Shown here: positions 1-9,909 of the stretch, piece by piece
How positions within the stretch are numbered: the stretch's first letter is position 1
How the letters are laid out: every line of letters starts with the position of its first letter
Source: Salinivirga cyanobacteriivorans
GTDB taxonomy: Bacteria; Bacteroidota; Bacteroidia; Bacteroidales; Salinivirgaceae
Length of the DNA stretch: 64,000 bases
Reading direction: 5' to 3'
Assembly: GCF_001443605.1 (NCBI RefSeq)
Contig: NZ_CP013118.1
Location: 2,537,501 to 2,601,500 of the forward strand
Made by a program: the position numbers and the translations under genes
The notes under the pieces: generated by a model
The model's input: the letters and a program-made list of their open reading frames with translations, nothing else
The model's database searches: none
Told to the model about the DNA's origin: nothing

Positions 1-3000
1 AGATGGTGTAAATATCAATATTAAACTCATCGGGTATTTGGTTACCTGTGAGGGTAAAGACAAAACGCGTACTTGTGCTAAATGGGTTTGGGTAGTTGAA
101 AATGTTCGTTATGGTACTTTCGTTGATAATTTGAAATTCTATCTGGTAATCATTTATGCCGGATAAATTATCGGATGCATCTCGGGCCTGCACCCTGAGC
201 TGATAAACGCCATTTTTTTCAAATTCGGGCATGTAAGTTATTGAAGCTTTTCTGTCGTTGCTTTCAGGTTCCCAAATAATGGTACCATTGGCTATACCAG
301 GGCCTAAATAAACACGTTTTTCTTCGTCGCCTTCTCTTTTCAGGTACAAGGCAAATAGAGAGGTGTCTGACAACGATAAATACGGGTTTTCATCGGTAAG
401 CTGAATTTTTATTGTGGGCTGCGCACTAACTATTTCACCGTTCATGATGTGCCGGCCATCAAATGTTACATCAAGCAGGGGGTTTGTTTCATCACCATAC
501 ACAAAAAATGGCAGACTGCCTATGTTATTAAAACCAAAGAAATCTTCCGCGCTGTTTTGTTGGTATTCAACCCATAAGGTGTGATAGCCCTTGAAACCAT
601 TGGTTTCAAATTTTACTGTATCATTTGTTGATGTATTTTTTTCAAGTGCTGATATGGTATTTGTTTGAGCAGCCACGGTTTCATTTGTGCTGTTGGTGAT
701 TCTGTAATTTATTGCTGTAGCAGGAGAAGAAATATCAGAAATATTTCTGTATGCCAGTGAAAGTGCAATCTGATCGCCTTCCTGAACACTGTCTTTCGGG
801 AAATGGAAGTGGTCGCCGGGAGAAATAGCAATGTCGCTTTTAGGTTCATATTTCAGTGTAATACTGGTCGGATAGGCCGGAGTCTTGTTCACCACGTCGC
901 GTGTATAAAAACGCAATTTTAAATAGGGATGCTCATTGGCATTAACCGTCGACAGGTCGAAAGGTGTTGATGTATGAGAGATATTACCAAATAGCACGTG
1001 ATCGGATTTTGTACTTTCATTTTTACTTAAAACATCAATATGGACACTGTCTTCGGCTTGTATTAAATTTTCATTGTACGCCCAGCTGATACTGTTCCAA
1101 CTGTTGGCCGGGCCAATCCAATCGGTGATTATATTGCCATAGTCAAAATTGTCTTTCAGGTCCACAGTAAGCGTAATAACATCGTCTGGATCGTCACCGG
1201 CTATTTCCTGTGCTTTATCAGGCAGGCCTTTTTGACCGAAGAAGATATAGGGATAATTGTTGGGCACACCTCTTATGATAGTAGCACCCATATTTTCAAA
1301 AGCTTCGAAATGGCGATTTTCCCAGTTTTCAAAGTTCCCGTTTGAAATGGTATACATTAACACAAAGTGTCCGTCAGGGACTACGTTATTTATGAGCTCA
1401 ATCACATTATCGAGTGCCGTTTCATTGCTATAAAATACGAACTGGGTATGGGGGTAAGTATGGCTATAGCATTGCGGATAATTGATGTGACCGTAGTCGC
1501 CATGATCTGCCGGCCAGGCCTGAAACTCGGTAGAATCTATTATGGCCAGTACTACGAAATTACCAGCACCGCAAGCTCCACTTGTTCTTGCGTTATTCAG
1601 GTTGAAATATATGTCACCTAATTCAGCATTGCTGGGTGACCCAATGTTTTGAACAAAAAGTTCATTGGAGGCTTCCTGAAATGCAAATCCATTGCTTGTC
1701 GGAACAATAAACTGTAAATCATTTTCTATCAGTTGATCATGCTTCTCCTGCGACCAACCTTGCTCGTTCGATCTGGCAGTGAATGATTTCTGAACCCATT
1801 CGAACTGATCGTTTTCATCTCTGGTGCCTGTGCGCCAAAAATATGTTTGTCCCTCTGCGGCTGCAATTTGCGGGTTCCATTCAATCACACCACCTGAAAA
1901 ATATTTTTCTATTGTCCTTTTAAAAGGGGAATTGAATTCCGATGTGGTATCAATTTCAATCTTAGCATACACCTCATTTATGAAGGGATCGCCTGTAGAC
2001 GCCCTGAGCACCAATGAATCGCGGGCATTTATAGCAAAGGGATAAGGATAAACAGGGAAAAGGCTTGTGGATTTTACATTCACCGGAATCTCAAGTGAAT
2101 TATTAAATTCGTCCAGTTCGGGATAGATGTTGAGATAATCGGCGGTGATGCGTATAATATTGAGTCCCGCTCCATTTTGACGGTTTATTTGCAGATATGT
2201 GGTGATGGTATCCTGGAAAAATATTCCATTTCTGCTAATGGTAAATATTGAATCTGATCCATCGGGCAGCGTATGTTCTACCTGGTAATTAATTTCACCT
2301 GTGATGGTTTTGCCAATGTTTGTGGCAATAAATTTTACGGCAAAGGAATCGATGACCGTGGAAACCTGCGCAGGCTGTACTTCTGCCAGGTTGTTTTGTA
2401 ATACAATATCCGGCTCGTCGTATTGGTTTAATACCACAGCCGGGTCTCCATGAAGGGTAAAGTTGAGTGCGGTACCAATTCCCAACAGAGAGGAAGACGA
2501 CTCAACTTGTTGCGCGATGGCCATTTTTACAGCCATACCTAACCCCTGGCCATAATTGTTTACGGCTAAATTTTTATAAAAATTGCCTGAAAAATCGTTA
2601 AGCAGGCTGGGGTACCCCTGAAAAACCGATGCCAGAAATGCAATGGCCCCTTTATTGGGAATGAGCACCCACTTTTCGCTGGCACTGCCTGTGTATTGTG
2701 TGTGAATGTTGCCTGAATAGCATGAATTGGCCAGCATCATGGGATATTTCCCCAGGTTATTATATGCCGAGGGTTCATCAATATCCTGGTCGAAACCATC
2801 AGAATAGCCATGTCCGAAGAATGTGAGCAGCGATGATCCGTTATTAATTAAACTTTTTATGCTATCGGAGCTGGTAATTTGTATAGGATCGGAGCTGTTT
2901 TTTAAAAAAGTGGAAACACGGGCTCCCATCAGGGTATCTTCAATTATGTTTTTAAAGTTATCGAGATAATTGGCAAAGGTGGTTTGCTCAGTTTCGTTGT

Positions 3001-4618
3001 TCCCCCCACCAAAGTGAACCACATTTTTCATCCATTGAGCAGGAGGCTGATTTTCCAAAGCCTGAACTTTATCGAGATAATTGTTGATCTCCTGGTTCGA
3101 TTGCACGGCAAGGCGACTTATGGCAACCTCTGTTTTGTAGCTGTTTTTTGTAATATGCGTAGCCATGAGATTATCAGAGGCCGGATAACCCATTGTGGGA
3201 ACAAAGGTAAAAGCATGATTTGTTGTGTTTTTCCGGCTTAGATTAATACTACGCGCTTTGCCTATCAGTAACACGTACTGTGGCAATGTATCGGTTGAAC
3301 TGTGGTAGTATTTCAAATAATTTCTGATGCCCAAAGGATGTTTTTCGAGGCCCCAGGCAAAGTGGTTATAGAGCACATCTGTGGTAATCACCGCTGCATT
3401 GCGATAAGCAGCATAGTTGTTGGCTCCATTTTCAAAATTGGGGTGGGTTATGATGATGTAATCACTATTGGTTGTTGCTGGGAGTGTTGTGTTGGCTTGT
3501 TTGATATACCCCGGCGCATCATAGGCCTGCTGAATAACCAGATAATGATTTTCAGCCGAAGGAGGCAGGGTAAATTCCCAGTTGGTACCATTAAACTGCG
3601 GTGAGGGGTTGATGTGATTGGCAGTATCATAAACCAAGGGTGTAACACTTTCAGGAATGCCCTGCAGTGTAATTATTTGATTAGACGTGCTTTTTTCCAC
3701 CATGAACGTGCGGCGATTCTGACTGGCAAAGTCGAATGCTGCCGGATAAAGGGTTTGTATGTGTGAAATTGTCATGTTATCGGCTGCTACATTCAAATCA
3801 TCAATGCTGCGATAAATGATATTGTTGCTCTCCGATAATGCTGATGTGTTTACAGCAAATTGCTTTTTTACGGCGGTTTTCCCACTGAATGTGGTATCAA
3901 ACACAGTCCCACCGGGTAATTCAATTTGCAGGTGGTGGTTGTCTCCAAATGCTGTTGCATCACCAAAACTTACAACAGCGGTTTCAATCGTAATGGTTTC
4001 ACCTGTATTTTGAACTCCCGGAAGAAACAGGTTTTTGGTTCGTGTGTTACCCAGGGTAATGGTTTGATTGTCGAACCATCCTTTGGCATTATTATATTCA
4101 GGGAACTCTTCGCCCATAAACATGTTTGCCGTGTACATTTGCAAGGCTTGCGATGCGCCATGATTTACAACAGTCGCATCTGTAGCATTAAAAGCCGTCT
4201 CAACATAGCGTTTATTGTTTGTGCTGTTGTTCCAGGTTAAAAAATAGGCAGCAGTATCTGTTATTTGACTGTAGTAAGGGTTGATTTGGGAAGTTATGGA
4301 ATCGAACATACCCACATCGAACCAACCGGTATTACGTTCACCATAAAATTCCAGGTAATTGAGTACACCGCCTGATTTCACTACATGTACAGGAATCTCA
4401 TTTCCTTTGTATATGATTTGAATATTTTCGGCGCTGAATGAACTTACTGGTACACCCGCAGCAGAAAGATCGCTAATGGAAAGGCGTACAACACCATCAT
4501 TTGGCACACCAATTTTGTAGTAATACTGATCTGCCTGTATCCAGCTGTTGATTGGTTGTGCAACAGCAGAAACAGAAATGCATAAAATAACTATGAGGTT
4601 GAATAAGGTTCGCATCAT
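1..4618 (-). CDS. Gingipain-like C25 cysteine peptidase, T9SS type, 3' end cut by window
   Basis: The reading frame stays open from the ATG at 4618 to the window edge, giving about 1539 residues. Residues 1-21 form a signal peptide (basic start, hydrophobic core, SAVAQP). Peptidase C25 hallmarks are visible: a His in FFGHGYSD (residue 603, bases 2810-2812) and a Cys in LANSCYSG (residue 633, bases 2720-2722). The spacing of 30 resembles the catalytic His/Cys pair of gingipains. Beta-rich repeats follow, then a YPNPFSTSTRF stretch that normally opens a FlgD-like or sorting domain, so probably under 100 residues are missing. C25 enzymes of this long form include PorU-type sortases, which process T9SS cargo and attach it to the cell surface; whether this is a sortase or a plain protease cannot be decided from the sequence. 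I chose the ATG at 4618; a second ATG at 4615 is equally possible. Confidence 0.85.
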   Translation of the reverse strand, partial: MMRTLFNLIVILCISVSAVAQPINSWIQADQYYYKIGVPNDGVVRLSISDLSAAGVPVSSFSAENIQIIYKGNEIPVHVVKSGGVLNYLEFYGERNTGWFDVGMFDSITSQINPYYSQITDTAAYFLTWNNSTNNKRYVETAFNATDATVVNHGASQALQMYTANMFMGEEFPEYNNAKGWFDNQTITLGNTRTKNLFLPGVQNTGETITIETAVVSFGDATAFGDNHHLQIELPGGTVFDTTFSGKTAVKKQFAVNTSALSESNNIIYRSIDDLNVAADNMTISHIQTLYPAAFDFASQNRRTFMVEKSTSNQIITLQGIPESVTPLVYDTANHINPSPQFNGTNWEFTLPPSAENHYLVIQQAYDAPGYIKQANTTLPATTNSDYIIITHPNFENGANNYAAYRNAAVITTDVLYNHFAWGLEKHPLGIRNYLKYYHSSTDTLPQYVLLIGKARSINLSRKNTTNHAFTFVPTMGYPASDNLMATHITKNSYKTEVAISRLAVQSNQEINNYLDKVQALENQPPAQWMKNVVHFGGGNNETEQTTFANYLDNFKNIIEDTLMGARVSTFLKNSSDPIQITSSDSIKSLINNGSSLLTFFGHGYSDGFDQDIDEPSAYNNLGKYPMMLANSCYSGNIHTQYTGSASEKWVLIPNKGAIAFLASVFQGYPSLLNDFSGNFYKNLAVNNYGQGLGMAVKMAIAQQVESSSSLLGIGTALNFTLHGDPAVVLNQYDEPDIVLQNNLAEVQPAQVSTVIDSFAVKFIATNIGKTITGEINYQVEHTLPDGSDSIFTISRNGIFFQDTITTYLQINRQNGAGLNIIRITADYLNIYPELDEFNNSLEIPVNVKSTSLFPVYPYPFAINARDSLVLRASTGDPFINEVYAKIEIDTTSEFNSPFKRTIEKYFSGGVIEWNPQIAAAEGQTYFWRTGTRDENDQFEWVQKSFTARSNEQGWSQEKHDQLIENDLQFIVPTSNGFAFQEASNELFVQNIGSPSNAELGDIYFNLNNARTSGACGAGNFVVLAIIDSTEFQAWPADHGDYGHINYPQCYSHTYPHTQFVFYSNETALDNVIELINNVVPDGHFVLMYTISNGNFENWENRHFEAFENMGATIIRGVPNNYPYIFFGQKGLPDKAQEIAGDDPDDVITLTVDLKDNFDYGNIITDWIGPANSWNSISWAYNENLIQAEDSVHIDVLSKNESTKSDHVLFGNISHTSTPFDLSTVNANEHPYLKLRFYTRDVVNKTPAYPTSITLKYEPKSDIAISPGDHFHFPKDSVQEGDQIALSLAYRNISDISSPATAINYRITNSTNETVAAQTNTISALEKNTSTNDTVKFETNGFKGYHTLWVEYQQNSAEDFFGFNNIGSLPFFVYGDETNPLLDVTFDGRHIMNGEIVSAQPTIKIQLTDENPYLSLSDTSLFALYLKREGDEEKRVYLGPGIANGTIIWEPESNDRKASITYMPEFEKNGVYQLRVQARDASDNLSGINDYQIEFQIINESTITNIFNYPNPFSTSTRFVFTLTGNQIPDEFNIDIYTI

Positions 4619-5346
4619 TAATAGTCAAAGCTTTATACAAACATAACAGTTTTTCGGGCAAAAAGTCGGTTGTTTTTTGAGGAATTTTGTGATGGTAGGT
4701 TGATAAGTTTGTAATTTGGTAGGTTGAGTAATTTGGTAGTTGATTAGGTAATTTGGTTTCATGTTTAAGGTTGCAAGCTCAGGTTGCAAGGTTGATTGGT
4801 TGCCGGTATGGCAAGCGTTCTCTTTGATTTTAAGACACCCTTCCCCAAAGAGCTACTCAGTTCTCTTCGGTTTGCGCATTCCTGCCTAAAGAGCTACTCA
4901 GAGAACTCAGAGAACGGTTGGTGTGGGGTGAAAAATTAACGGTGTTTCTTCAGTCCGGAGGACTGACATATCGGTAGAAAGCCGTAATGTAGACGGAATT
5001 CGCCGCGACGGAAATGTTTTCGTCATGTAATGAAGCAGTTATCGGCGAAATTGACAGGAAGAGATTCATGTAACGCACGCCGCGGTAAATTTTTACGCCA
5101 CGAGCGCAGCAGGATCTTATGTTGTGGATCCCTGAAGGTAAAGGTCTACATTTATTTGACCGGATCGTAGGTTTCGCCGATGATTTGGTTTTGTGGTATG
5201 CCCGGGGCGTTGCCCGTGGGTTAGTGCTTGCTGCCCCTTCGGGGCGGAGAAAAATGGATACGCTTTTCTGTTAACCTGTGCGGTGGTGCCCTACAGGGTC
5301 CAGGGCGCGGGATGGCGTATGCTGTTCCGGAGGCAATGTGGAGAAG
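4619..5346. repeat. Intergenic region with REP-like hairpins
   Basis: No convincing gene is present. At 4680-4770 the phrase 'taatttggtaggttga' recurs in degenerate form, and 'agagctactcag' occurs twice near 4850-4900. Three GC-rich hairpins follow: CAGTCCGGAGGACTG (4951-4965), a GGGGCGTTGCCC stem near 5204, and GCCCCTTCGGGGC with a UUCG loop (5233-5245). Their layout looks like a dispersed structured repeat. They lie downstream of the sugar transferase gene (minus strand) and could stop its transcript before the peptidase gene; the function is inferred. Confidence 0.5.
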
Positions 5347-6891
5347 CTATGCGCTGCGGGCATTTTTGAACATGATGTTGAACATGGCGCGCCAGAAATA
5401 ACACCAGTCGGTGCGGAACGGGTGTTTTTGATAAGCTTTCAGGTATTTTAATTCTGATGCCTGAATTTCTTCCAGTGTGGTGGGCATATCTGCATAAAAT
5501 GGCGGAACCAGGCCGGGTTTGGCTTTTGTGCGCTCCTGTTTTACCTCTTCTGCGTAAAGGTTGTAATAATGCGTGCTCAGTGGCCTCACACCCACAAGCT
5601 TCATTTCGCCTTTGATCCAATTGATGAGCATGGGCAGTTCATCAATCCAGAATTTGCGCATGAATTTTCCAATGGTGGTAACCCGGAAATCATTTTTGAA
5701 TTTGCCTCCTTCTTTCAGGTTATAATGTTTATAAATGTATGGTTGCAAATATTCTGAAAAGGGGTGCATGGTGCGAAACTTGTACACGTAAAATTCTTTA
5801 CCGCCTTTACCTACGCGGCGCAATTTAATGAGCGGCCCATAGGTCGGGTTGGTATCTTTATAAGGTTTACGTATTTTCCGTCCCACAAAATAGAGGTGAT
5901 TATTGATAGTGGCGATTTCTTCCACATCAAATCCACAGGAATAGAGCCTCCCCAGTGTTTCTGCTTTCGATATTACACGGTTTTGCCCGCGTGTCAGAAA
6001 AAAATAAAGTTTTTTGGTAATGTTAAATTTGGGTGCCAGTCGTTTAAATATAAAATCGAAAGTATAATAAATGACATTGAGCACCGGCGGAAACTTTCGC
6101 ATGATGCGTTTTTTGCGCATATTTTTAGTTTCCACGCATCCAATGAACAATCCGTTGGTGCATATTTTAGTATTAACTGCTTCAAAAAATTTGTTGACAT
6201 ACCTGATATCATTTATGCGCTTTAAATTGGCAATGGCACTAAAAGAATCATCAGGCAGTTTGAGTACATTGAATCGAGTTGTGGTCGAAAGTATGGTGTA
6301 ATCGTCTGCCGTAAGGTCAAAATATTTATTAATTAACCGGTATACTTCCTCCCCTGACTCCTGAATTATGTAAGATGAGATATGAGAAGAGACAAAATGT
6401 TTACCTTCTTTAACCCTGGCCTTTTCCCGTTTTTGTTCTGCCCGTTCACGCGCAAGGCTTTCTCGAGTTTCGATAAAATCCTGCAGCGAGTCATCAATTT
6501 TTTTGGAGTGCACCAGCTGCTTGTAGGTGATAAAAAACACCAATTCTAAAAATGTACCTGCTATAATTGTAACGAACAGCACAAACCGTGAAAGCTCAAG
6601 TTCGCGCAGCCCGTACATTGTAAGGGTTGTAACACCTGCAATAATGATATTGATTCTTAAAACAGCCGGTAAAATCCGGCGTAAATCCCTTTTGCTTCCC
6701 AGGTCATATTTTTTGAAGAGTATGGAAATTACAATCCAGCAGACAATTAAAATCAGCAGTATATCGTAATGGTTTTGCACATAGGTAATGGGCAGCGTAT
6801 GGGGTTTAAAAAGTATAGCGATCCATACCGACATCAACACGATGACAATACCCGTAAAGAAGCGAAAATAAGTAGAAAAGCGCGTAAACAT
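5347..6891 (-). CDS. Initiating polyprenyl glycosylphosphotransferase (WbaP/WcaJ type sugar transferase)
   Basis: This 514-residue protein would move a sugar-1-phosphate from a nucleotide sugar to undecaprenyl phosphate, the first membrane step of polysaccharide repeat-unit assembly. The N-terminus has about four hydrophobic segments (residues ~9-30, 40-60, 75-95, 100-122), then a charged linker. The C-terminal third is the bacterial sugar transferase domain (PF02397): KFRTM at 371-375, the DELP motif with Asp417-Glu418 expected to be catalytic, and KLVGVRP ending near 437. It is transcribed away from the polysaccharide operon, about 1.7 kb from the antiterminator, so it probably has its own promoter. 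The family is clear; the transferred sugar is not known. Confidence 0.9.
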   Translation of the reverse strand: MFTRFSTYFRFFTGIVIVLMSVWIAILFKPHTLPITYVQNHYDILLILIVCWIVISILFKKYDLGSKRDLRRILPAVLRINIIIAGVTTLTMYGLRELELSRFVLFVTIIAGTFLELVFFITYKQLVHSKKIDDSLQDFIETRESLARERAEQKREKARVKEGKHFVSSHISSYIIQESGEEVYRLINKYFDLTADDYTILSTTTRFNVLKLPDDSFSAIANLKRINDIRYVNKFFEAVNTKICTNGLFIGCVETKNMRKKRIMRKFPPVLNVIYYTFDFIFKRLAPKFNITKKLYFFLTRGQNRVISKAETLGRLYSCGFDVEEIATINNHLYFVGRKIRKPYKDTNPTYGPLIKLRRVGKGGKEFYVYKFRTMHPFSEYLQPYIYKHYNLKEGGKFKNDFRVTTIGKFMRKFWIDELPMLINWIKGEMKLVGVRPLSTHYYNLYAEEVKQERTKAKPGLVPPFYADMPTTLEEIQASELKYLKAYQKHPFRTDWCYFWRAMFNIMFKNARSA

Positions 6892-7217
6892 TGATTTTTA
6901 TACTGTTGGGGTCAATAAAAAGCAAATCCCTGGTTTTTCAGCCTGCAATATACAAAATAAGACTCAATTGAAACCGGGTGTTTATACGGATATCATTTAT
7001 TCATTGATTAGTATTTCTTTGTGCTTGTCCAATGGCAATTATGTTGCTCTGTCCTTTGATATAAAACCGGCAGAGGCTGTTGAAGTAAATCAGTCGAAAA
7101 GGCATTGCAAATAGCGCCCCGGACGAAGTAGTATGTCGGAATTACCTGAAGAAAGTTTGAGAAAGACGGCTGCGCAAGGGCTTCCGGTGAAGTTCCGTCA
7201 ACAAAGACATTACCAGT
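6892..7217. other. Intergenic region without a convincing gene
   Basis: This stretch lies between the sugar transferase start and the tandem repeats. A minus-strand open frame of 81 codons (7008-7253) runs into the repeat DNA and matches no family I recognise. The promoter of the sugar transferase should be here, but I could not find a well-spaced -33/-7 pair. Confidence 0.4.
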
Positions 7218-8446
7218 GACGTTATTTAATAATATTTCACGCAACGATCGCAACGCAGGAACTCGTGGCGTTCGCTGCGTGTTTTATCGTGGCGTTCGTG
7301 GCGAGAAATTATTACCATGAAAGGAACCTCGCCATCATAAGTGGAGCTGTTTAATGTTATTCAGCATTACTAAATTTAACGTGAGCTCGAGCTAAGCGAG
7401 CTTCCCGAAGGTAAATCCACGCTAATTGGAGAGAATAGAAGGCGGATTTTCGCGAATAAAACCTGAGACGGTATCCGTCTTAATCAGTATATCTAAGATA
7501 TTTCTCTTAACAGTGCAAAGGGCTAAAGACTCTGCGATTATGCTATCCCGTCTGTTTTTTACTGCATTTAACAGCTTAATCCGTGTTCTAATTATTATGA
7601 TTCAATTCTTATTTCGGGTTGACGTTATTTAATAATAATTCACGCAACGATCGCAACGAAGACGCAACGATCGCGACGTAAGAACTCGTGGCGCTCGCTG
7701 CGTGTTTTATCGTGGCGTTCGTGGCGAGAAATTATTACCATGAAAGGAACCTCGCCATCATAAAGGAGCTGTTTAATGTTATTCAGCATTACTAAATTTA
7801 ACGTGAGCTCGAGCTAAGCGAGCTTCCCGAAGGTAAATCCACGCTAATTGGAGAGAATAGAAGGCGGATTTTCGCGAATAAAACCTGAGACGGTATCCGT
7901 CTTAATCAGTATATCTAAGATATTTCTCTTAACAGTGCAAAGGGCTAAAGACTCTGCGATTATGCTATCCCGTCTGTTTTTTACTGCATTTAACAGCTTA
8001 ATCCGTGTTCTAATTATTATGATTCAATTCTTATTTCGGGTTGACGTTATTTAATAATAATTCACGCAACGATCGCAACGAAGACGCAACGATCGCGACG
8101 TAAGAACTCGTGGCGCTCGCTGCGTGTTTTATCGTGGCGTTCGTGGCGAGAAATTATTACCATGAAAGGAACCTCGCCATCATAAAGGAGCTGTTTAATG
8201 TTATTCAGCATTACTAAATTTAACGTGAGCTCGAGCTAAGCGAGCTTCCCGAAGGTAAATCCACGCTAATTGGAGAGAATAGAAGGCGGATTTTCGCGAA
8301 TAAAACCTGAGACGGTATCCGTCTTAATCAGTATATCTAAGATATTTCTCTTAACAGTGCAAAGAGCTAAAGACCCCGCGATGATTCTATCCCGCCTGTT
8401 TTTTTACTGCATTTAACAGCCTAATCCGCGTTCTAAAGTGTTATGA
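7218..8446. repeat. Three tandem ~405-422 bp repeats upstream of the antiterminator
   Basis: Units start with 'cgttatttaataat' at 7218, 7623 and 8045 (periods 405 and 422). Each carries one copy of the CGCAACG repeat family seen again at 43-61 kb, then a GCTCGagctaagCGAGC hairpin, then about 200 bp that can be read as a 68-codon frame. Copies 1 and 2 are virtually identical over most of their length. Copy 3 has several substitutions and one extra T in the T-run near 8400, which breaks that frame, so the unit is probably non-coding. Copy 1 lacks about 17 bp of the CGCAACG part. The array ends about 70 bp before the promoter at 8513. Confidence 0.9.
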
Positions 8447-8512
8447 TTCTATTTTTACAAGGGGTTGCCGTTAAAATAATTTGGCATTTACATCCTTTTA
8501 TCAAAAAACAGG

Positions 8513-8542
8513 TTGGTGGCGCAGGCATTATTTGTAATTTTG
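8513..8542 (+). promoter_or_regulatory. Bacteroidota-type promoter of the antiterminator and polysaccharide operon
   Basis: TTG at 8513-8515 is followed after exactly 19 bp by TAATTTTG at 8535-8542. This matches the Bacteroidota consensus (-33 TTG/TTTG, 19 bp, -7 TAnnTTTG). The ATG of the UpxY-like gene is at 8566, so the predicted leader is under 25 nt. The fit is seen in the sequence; activity is inferred. Confidence 0.6.
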
Positions 8543-8565
8543 AATTTCGTTTAGGGATAAAAACT

Positions 8566-9060
8566 ATGTCAGAGAAAAATTGGTACGCCGTTTATACCAG
8601 GCCAAGATCGGAGAAAAAGACGCATCAAATGCTTTTGGAGCGTGGTATAGAGACGTATTTACCATTGATTAAGACATTAAGACAATGGAGCGACCGTAAA
8701 AAACGGGTTGAATTGCCATTGATTCCATCTTATGTATTTGTTAATATTGAGGAAAAAAATTATCGGAGCGTGCTGGAGGTCGATGGCGCGCTAGGTTTTA
8801 TTACCTTTGAACGGAAAAAAGTGCCCATACCCGAAAGGCAAATGAAAGCCTTAATGGGCATCGTAGAGCACGGATTAGATGTGGAAGCCACCGCAGCAAA
8901 CATCCATTCGGGAGATAAGGTGCGCATTGGCTCCGGGCCATTACGAGGCACACAGGGAGAAGTGGTAGACATTGCCGGCAAAAACCGGTTTGTATTAAGA
9001 ATAGATATGGGCTATACCCTGATTGTGGATATTCAGGGAGCCGAAATCATAAAAGTCTGA
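8566..9060 (+). CDS. NusG-family transcription antiterminator (UpxY/RfaH-like)
   Basis: A 164-residue NusG paralogue of the type that heads capsular and exopolysaccharide operons in Bacteroidota, where it helps RNA polymerase read through the long operon. The NGN domain begins at WYAVYTRPRSE (residues 6-16) and runs to about residue 100. The KOW domain is at 113-164 with GDKVRIGSGPLRGTQGEVVD. An upstream in-frame ATG at 8443 would add 41 unrelated residues encoded by the tandem repeat and lies upstream of the promoter, so I start at 8566. The last four codons are duplicated 1.7 kb downstream (see the 74-bp repeats). First gene of the polysaccharide locus. Confidence 0.92.
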   Translation: MSEKNWYAVYTRPRSEKKTHQMLLERGIETYLPLIKTLRQWSDRKKRVELPLIPSYVFVNIEEKNYRSVLEVDGALGFITFERKKVPIPERQMKALMGIVEHGLDVEATAANIHSGDKVRIGSGPLRGTQGEVVDIAGKNRFVLRIDMGYTLIVDIQGAEIIKV

Positions 9061-9122
9061 CACAGAACAGACGAAGCTCTTTTGCTTACTCCCCCAATGG
9101 GAGTGAGGGAGGCGAAGCTGTG
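9049..9122. repeat. 74-bp direct repeat, copy A (includes the 3' end of the antiterminator gene)
   Basis: ATAAAAGTCTGA (the last codons and stop of the antiterminator) is followed by a segment with a CTTACTCCC/GGGAGTGAG stem (one G-T pair). It is repeated at 10755-10828 with 8 mismatches in 74 bp by hand alignment. The two copies enclose the four-helix-bundle and HEPN/MNT genes. Confidence 0.85.
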
Positions 9123-9441
9123 GAAAAACGGTGACTAGTTATTGGTGACTAGTGATTAGTGTTTAGAAACTAGTGACTAGTAATTAGTGATCAGAAAAAC
9201 CAGTCACCAACAACCAGTCACCAACAACCAATCACAAGTCACCAGTTACAAGTCACCAGCCCAATAAAAACGAGAAGTAAGTTGATTAGTTAATTAGCAT
9301 AAAAACCTTTTTACACGAATAAACTAATCGCCAGTCACCAACAACCAATCACTAGTCACCAATTACCAAAAACCAGTCACCAAAAACCAGTCACCAACAA
9401 CCAATCACAAGTCACCAGTTACAAGAAACCAATCACCAAAA
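9123..9441. repeat. TGACTAGT/ACCAGTCACC low-complexity array
   Basis: At 9130-9190 variants of GTGACTAGTGATTAGTG occur. At 9197-9435 variants of the complement (ACCAGTCACCAACAACC, AATCACAAGTCACC) recur about a dozen times, so the transcript could fold into long hairpins. Short spacers such as 'gagaagtaagttgattagttaattagc' break the array. No ORF. Same family as 9796-9900 and 10627-10753. Confidence 0.85.
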
Positions 9442-9795
9442 ATGAAAACCCATAAAGACTTAGATGCATGGAAAAAGGCAATTGAATTTGTTACTCGAAT
9501 TTATAATATATCAACCAACTTTCCTTCGCATGAGCTATATGGATTATCTTCTCAAATCAGAAGAGCAGCAGTTTCTATACCTTCCAATATTGCTGAAGGA
9601 GCATTAAGAAAAGGAAACCTAGAATTTACAAGGTTTCTATATATATCACTTTCAAGTGCAGCAGAAGTAGAAACACAACTGATAATTGCAAAAAACTTAA
9701 AATATATTTCAGAAATAGATTTTAATGATTTGCAAAATGAATTGGAAACAATAAGTAAACTAATACAAGGATTAATAAGATATTTGAAGAAGTAA
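9442..9795 (+). CDS. Four-helix-bundle protein of the 23S rRNA IVS (S23) family
   Basis: 117 residues starting MKTHKDLDAWKKAIEF, with SSQIRRAAVSIPSNIAEG (residues ~36-53) and a long helical remainder. This matches the four-helix-bundle family (TIGR02436), first described from open frames inside intervening sequences of 23S rRNA genes. Its biochemical role is unknown. Here it is not in an rRNA gene: it sits between two arrays of a low-complexity repeat whose halves are complementary, so gene plus flanks resembles an IVS element. A paralogue is at 41754-42134. Its ATG follows the last repeat directly, and the stop lies just before the next array. Confidence 0.88.
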   Translation: MKTHKDLDAWKKAIEFVTRIYNISTNFPSHELYGLSSQIRRAAVSIPSNIAEGALRKGNLEFTRFLYISLSSAAEVETQLIIAKNLKYISEIDFNDLQNELETISKLIQGLIRYLKK

Positions 9796-9909
9796 CTCGT
9801 GACTAGTGACTAGTGACTAGTGATTAGTAATTAGCAAACCAATCACCAATTACTAGTCACCAGTCACCAATCACCAAAAACCAGTCACTAATCACTAGAA
9901 AAAACATCT
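9796..9909. repeat. TGACTAGT/ACCAGTCACC array between two cassettes
   Basis: It starts within a few bases of the stop of the four-helix-bundle gene with 'gtgactagtgactagtga', turns into 'accaatcaccaattactag' and 'accagtcaccaatcacc', and ends just before the HEPN gene. The two halves are inverted with respect to each other. Confidence 0.85.

Noticed and set aside
5764..6225. 153-codon plus-strand frame across the sugar transferase gene
   Set aside because: It is antisense to a well-conserved enzyme and shows no protein family features.
7008..7253. 81-codon minus-strand frame before the tandem repeats
   Set aside because: No recognisable family, and its 5' end is repeat DNA.
7426..8054. Two identical 68-codon frames (7426-7632 and 7848-8054)
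   Set aside because: They are identical only because the DNA is a tandem duplication. The third copy breaks the frame with an extra T, and the product has no recognisable family.
8443..8565. Longer start for the antiterminator gene
   Set aside because: The extra 41 codons lie in the tandem repeat and upstream of the predicted promoter; similarity to NusG proteins begins at 8566.
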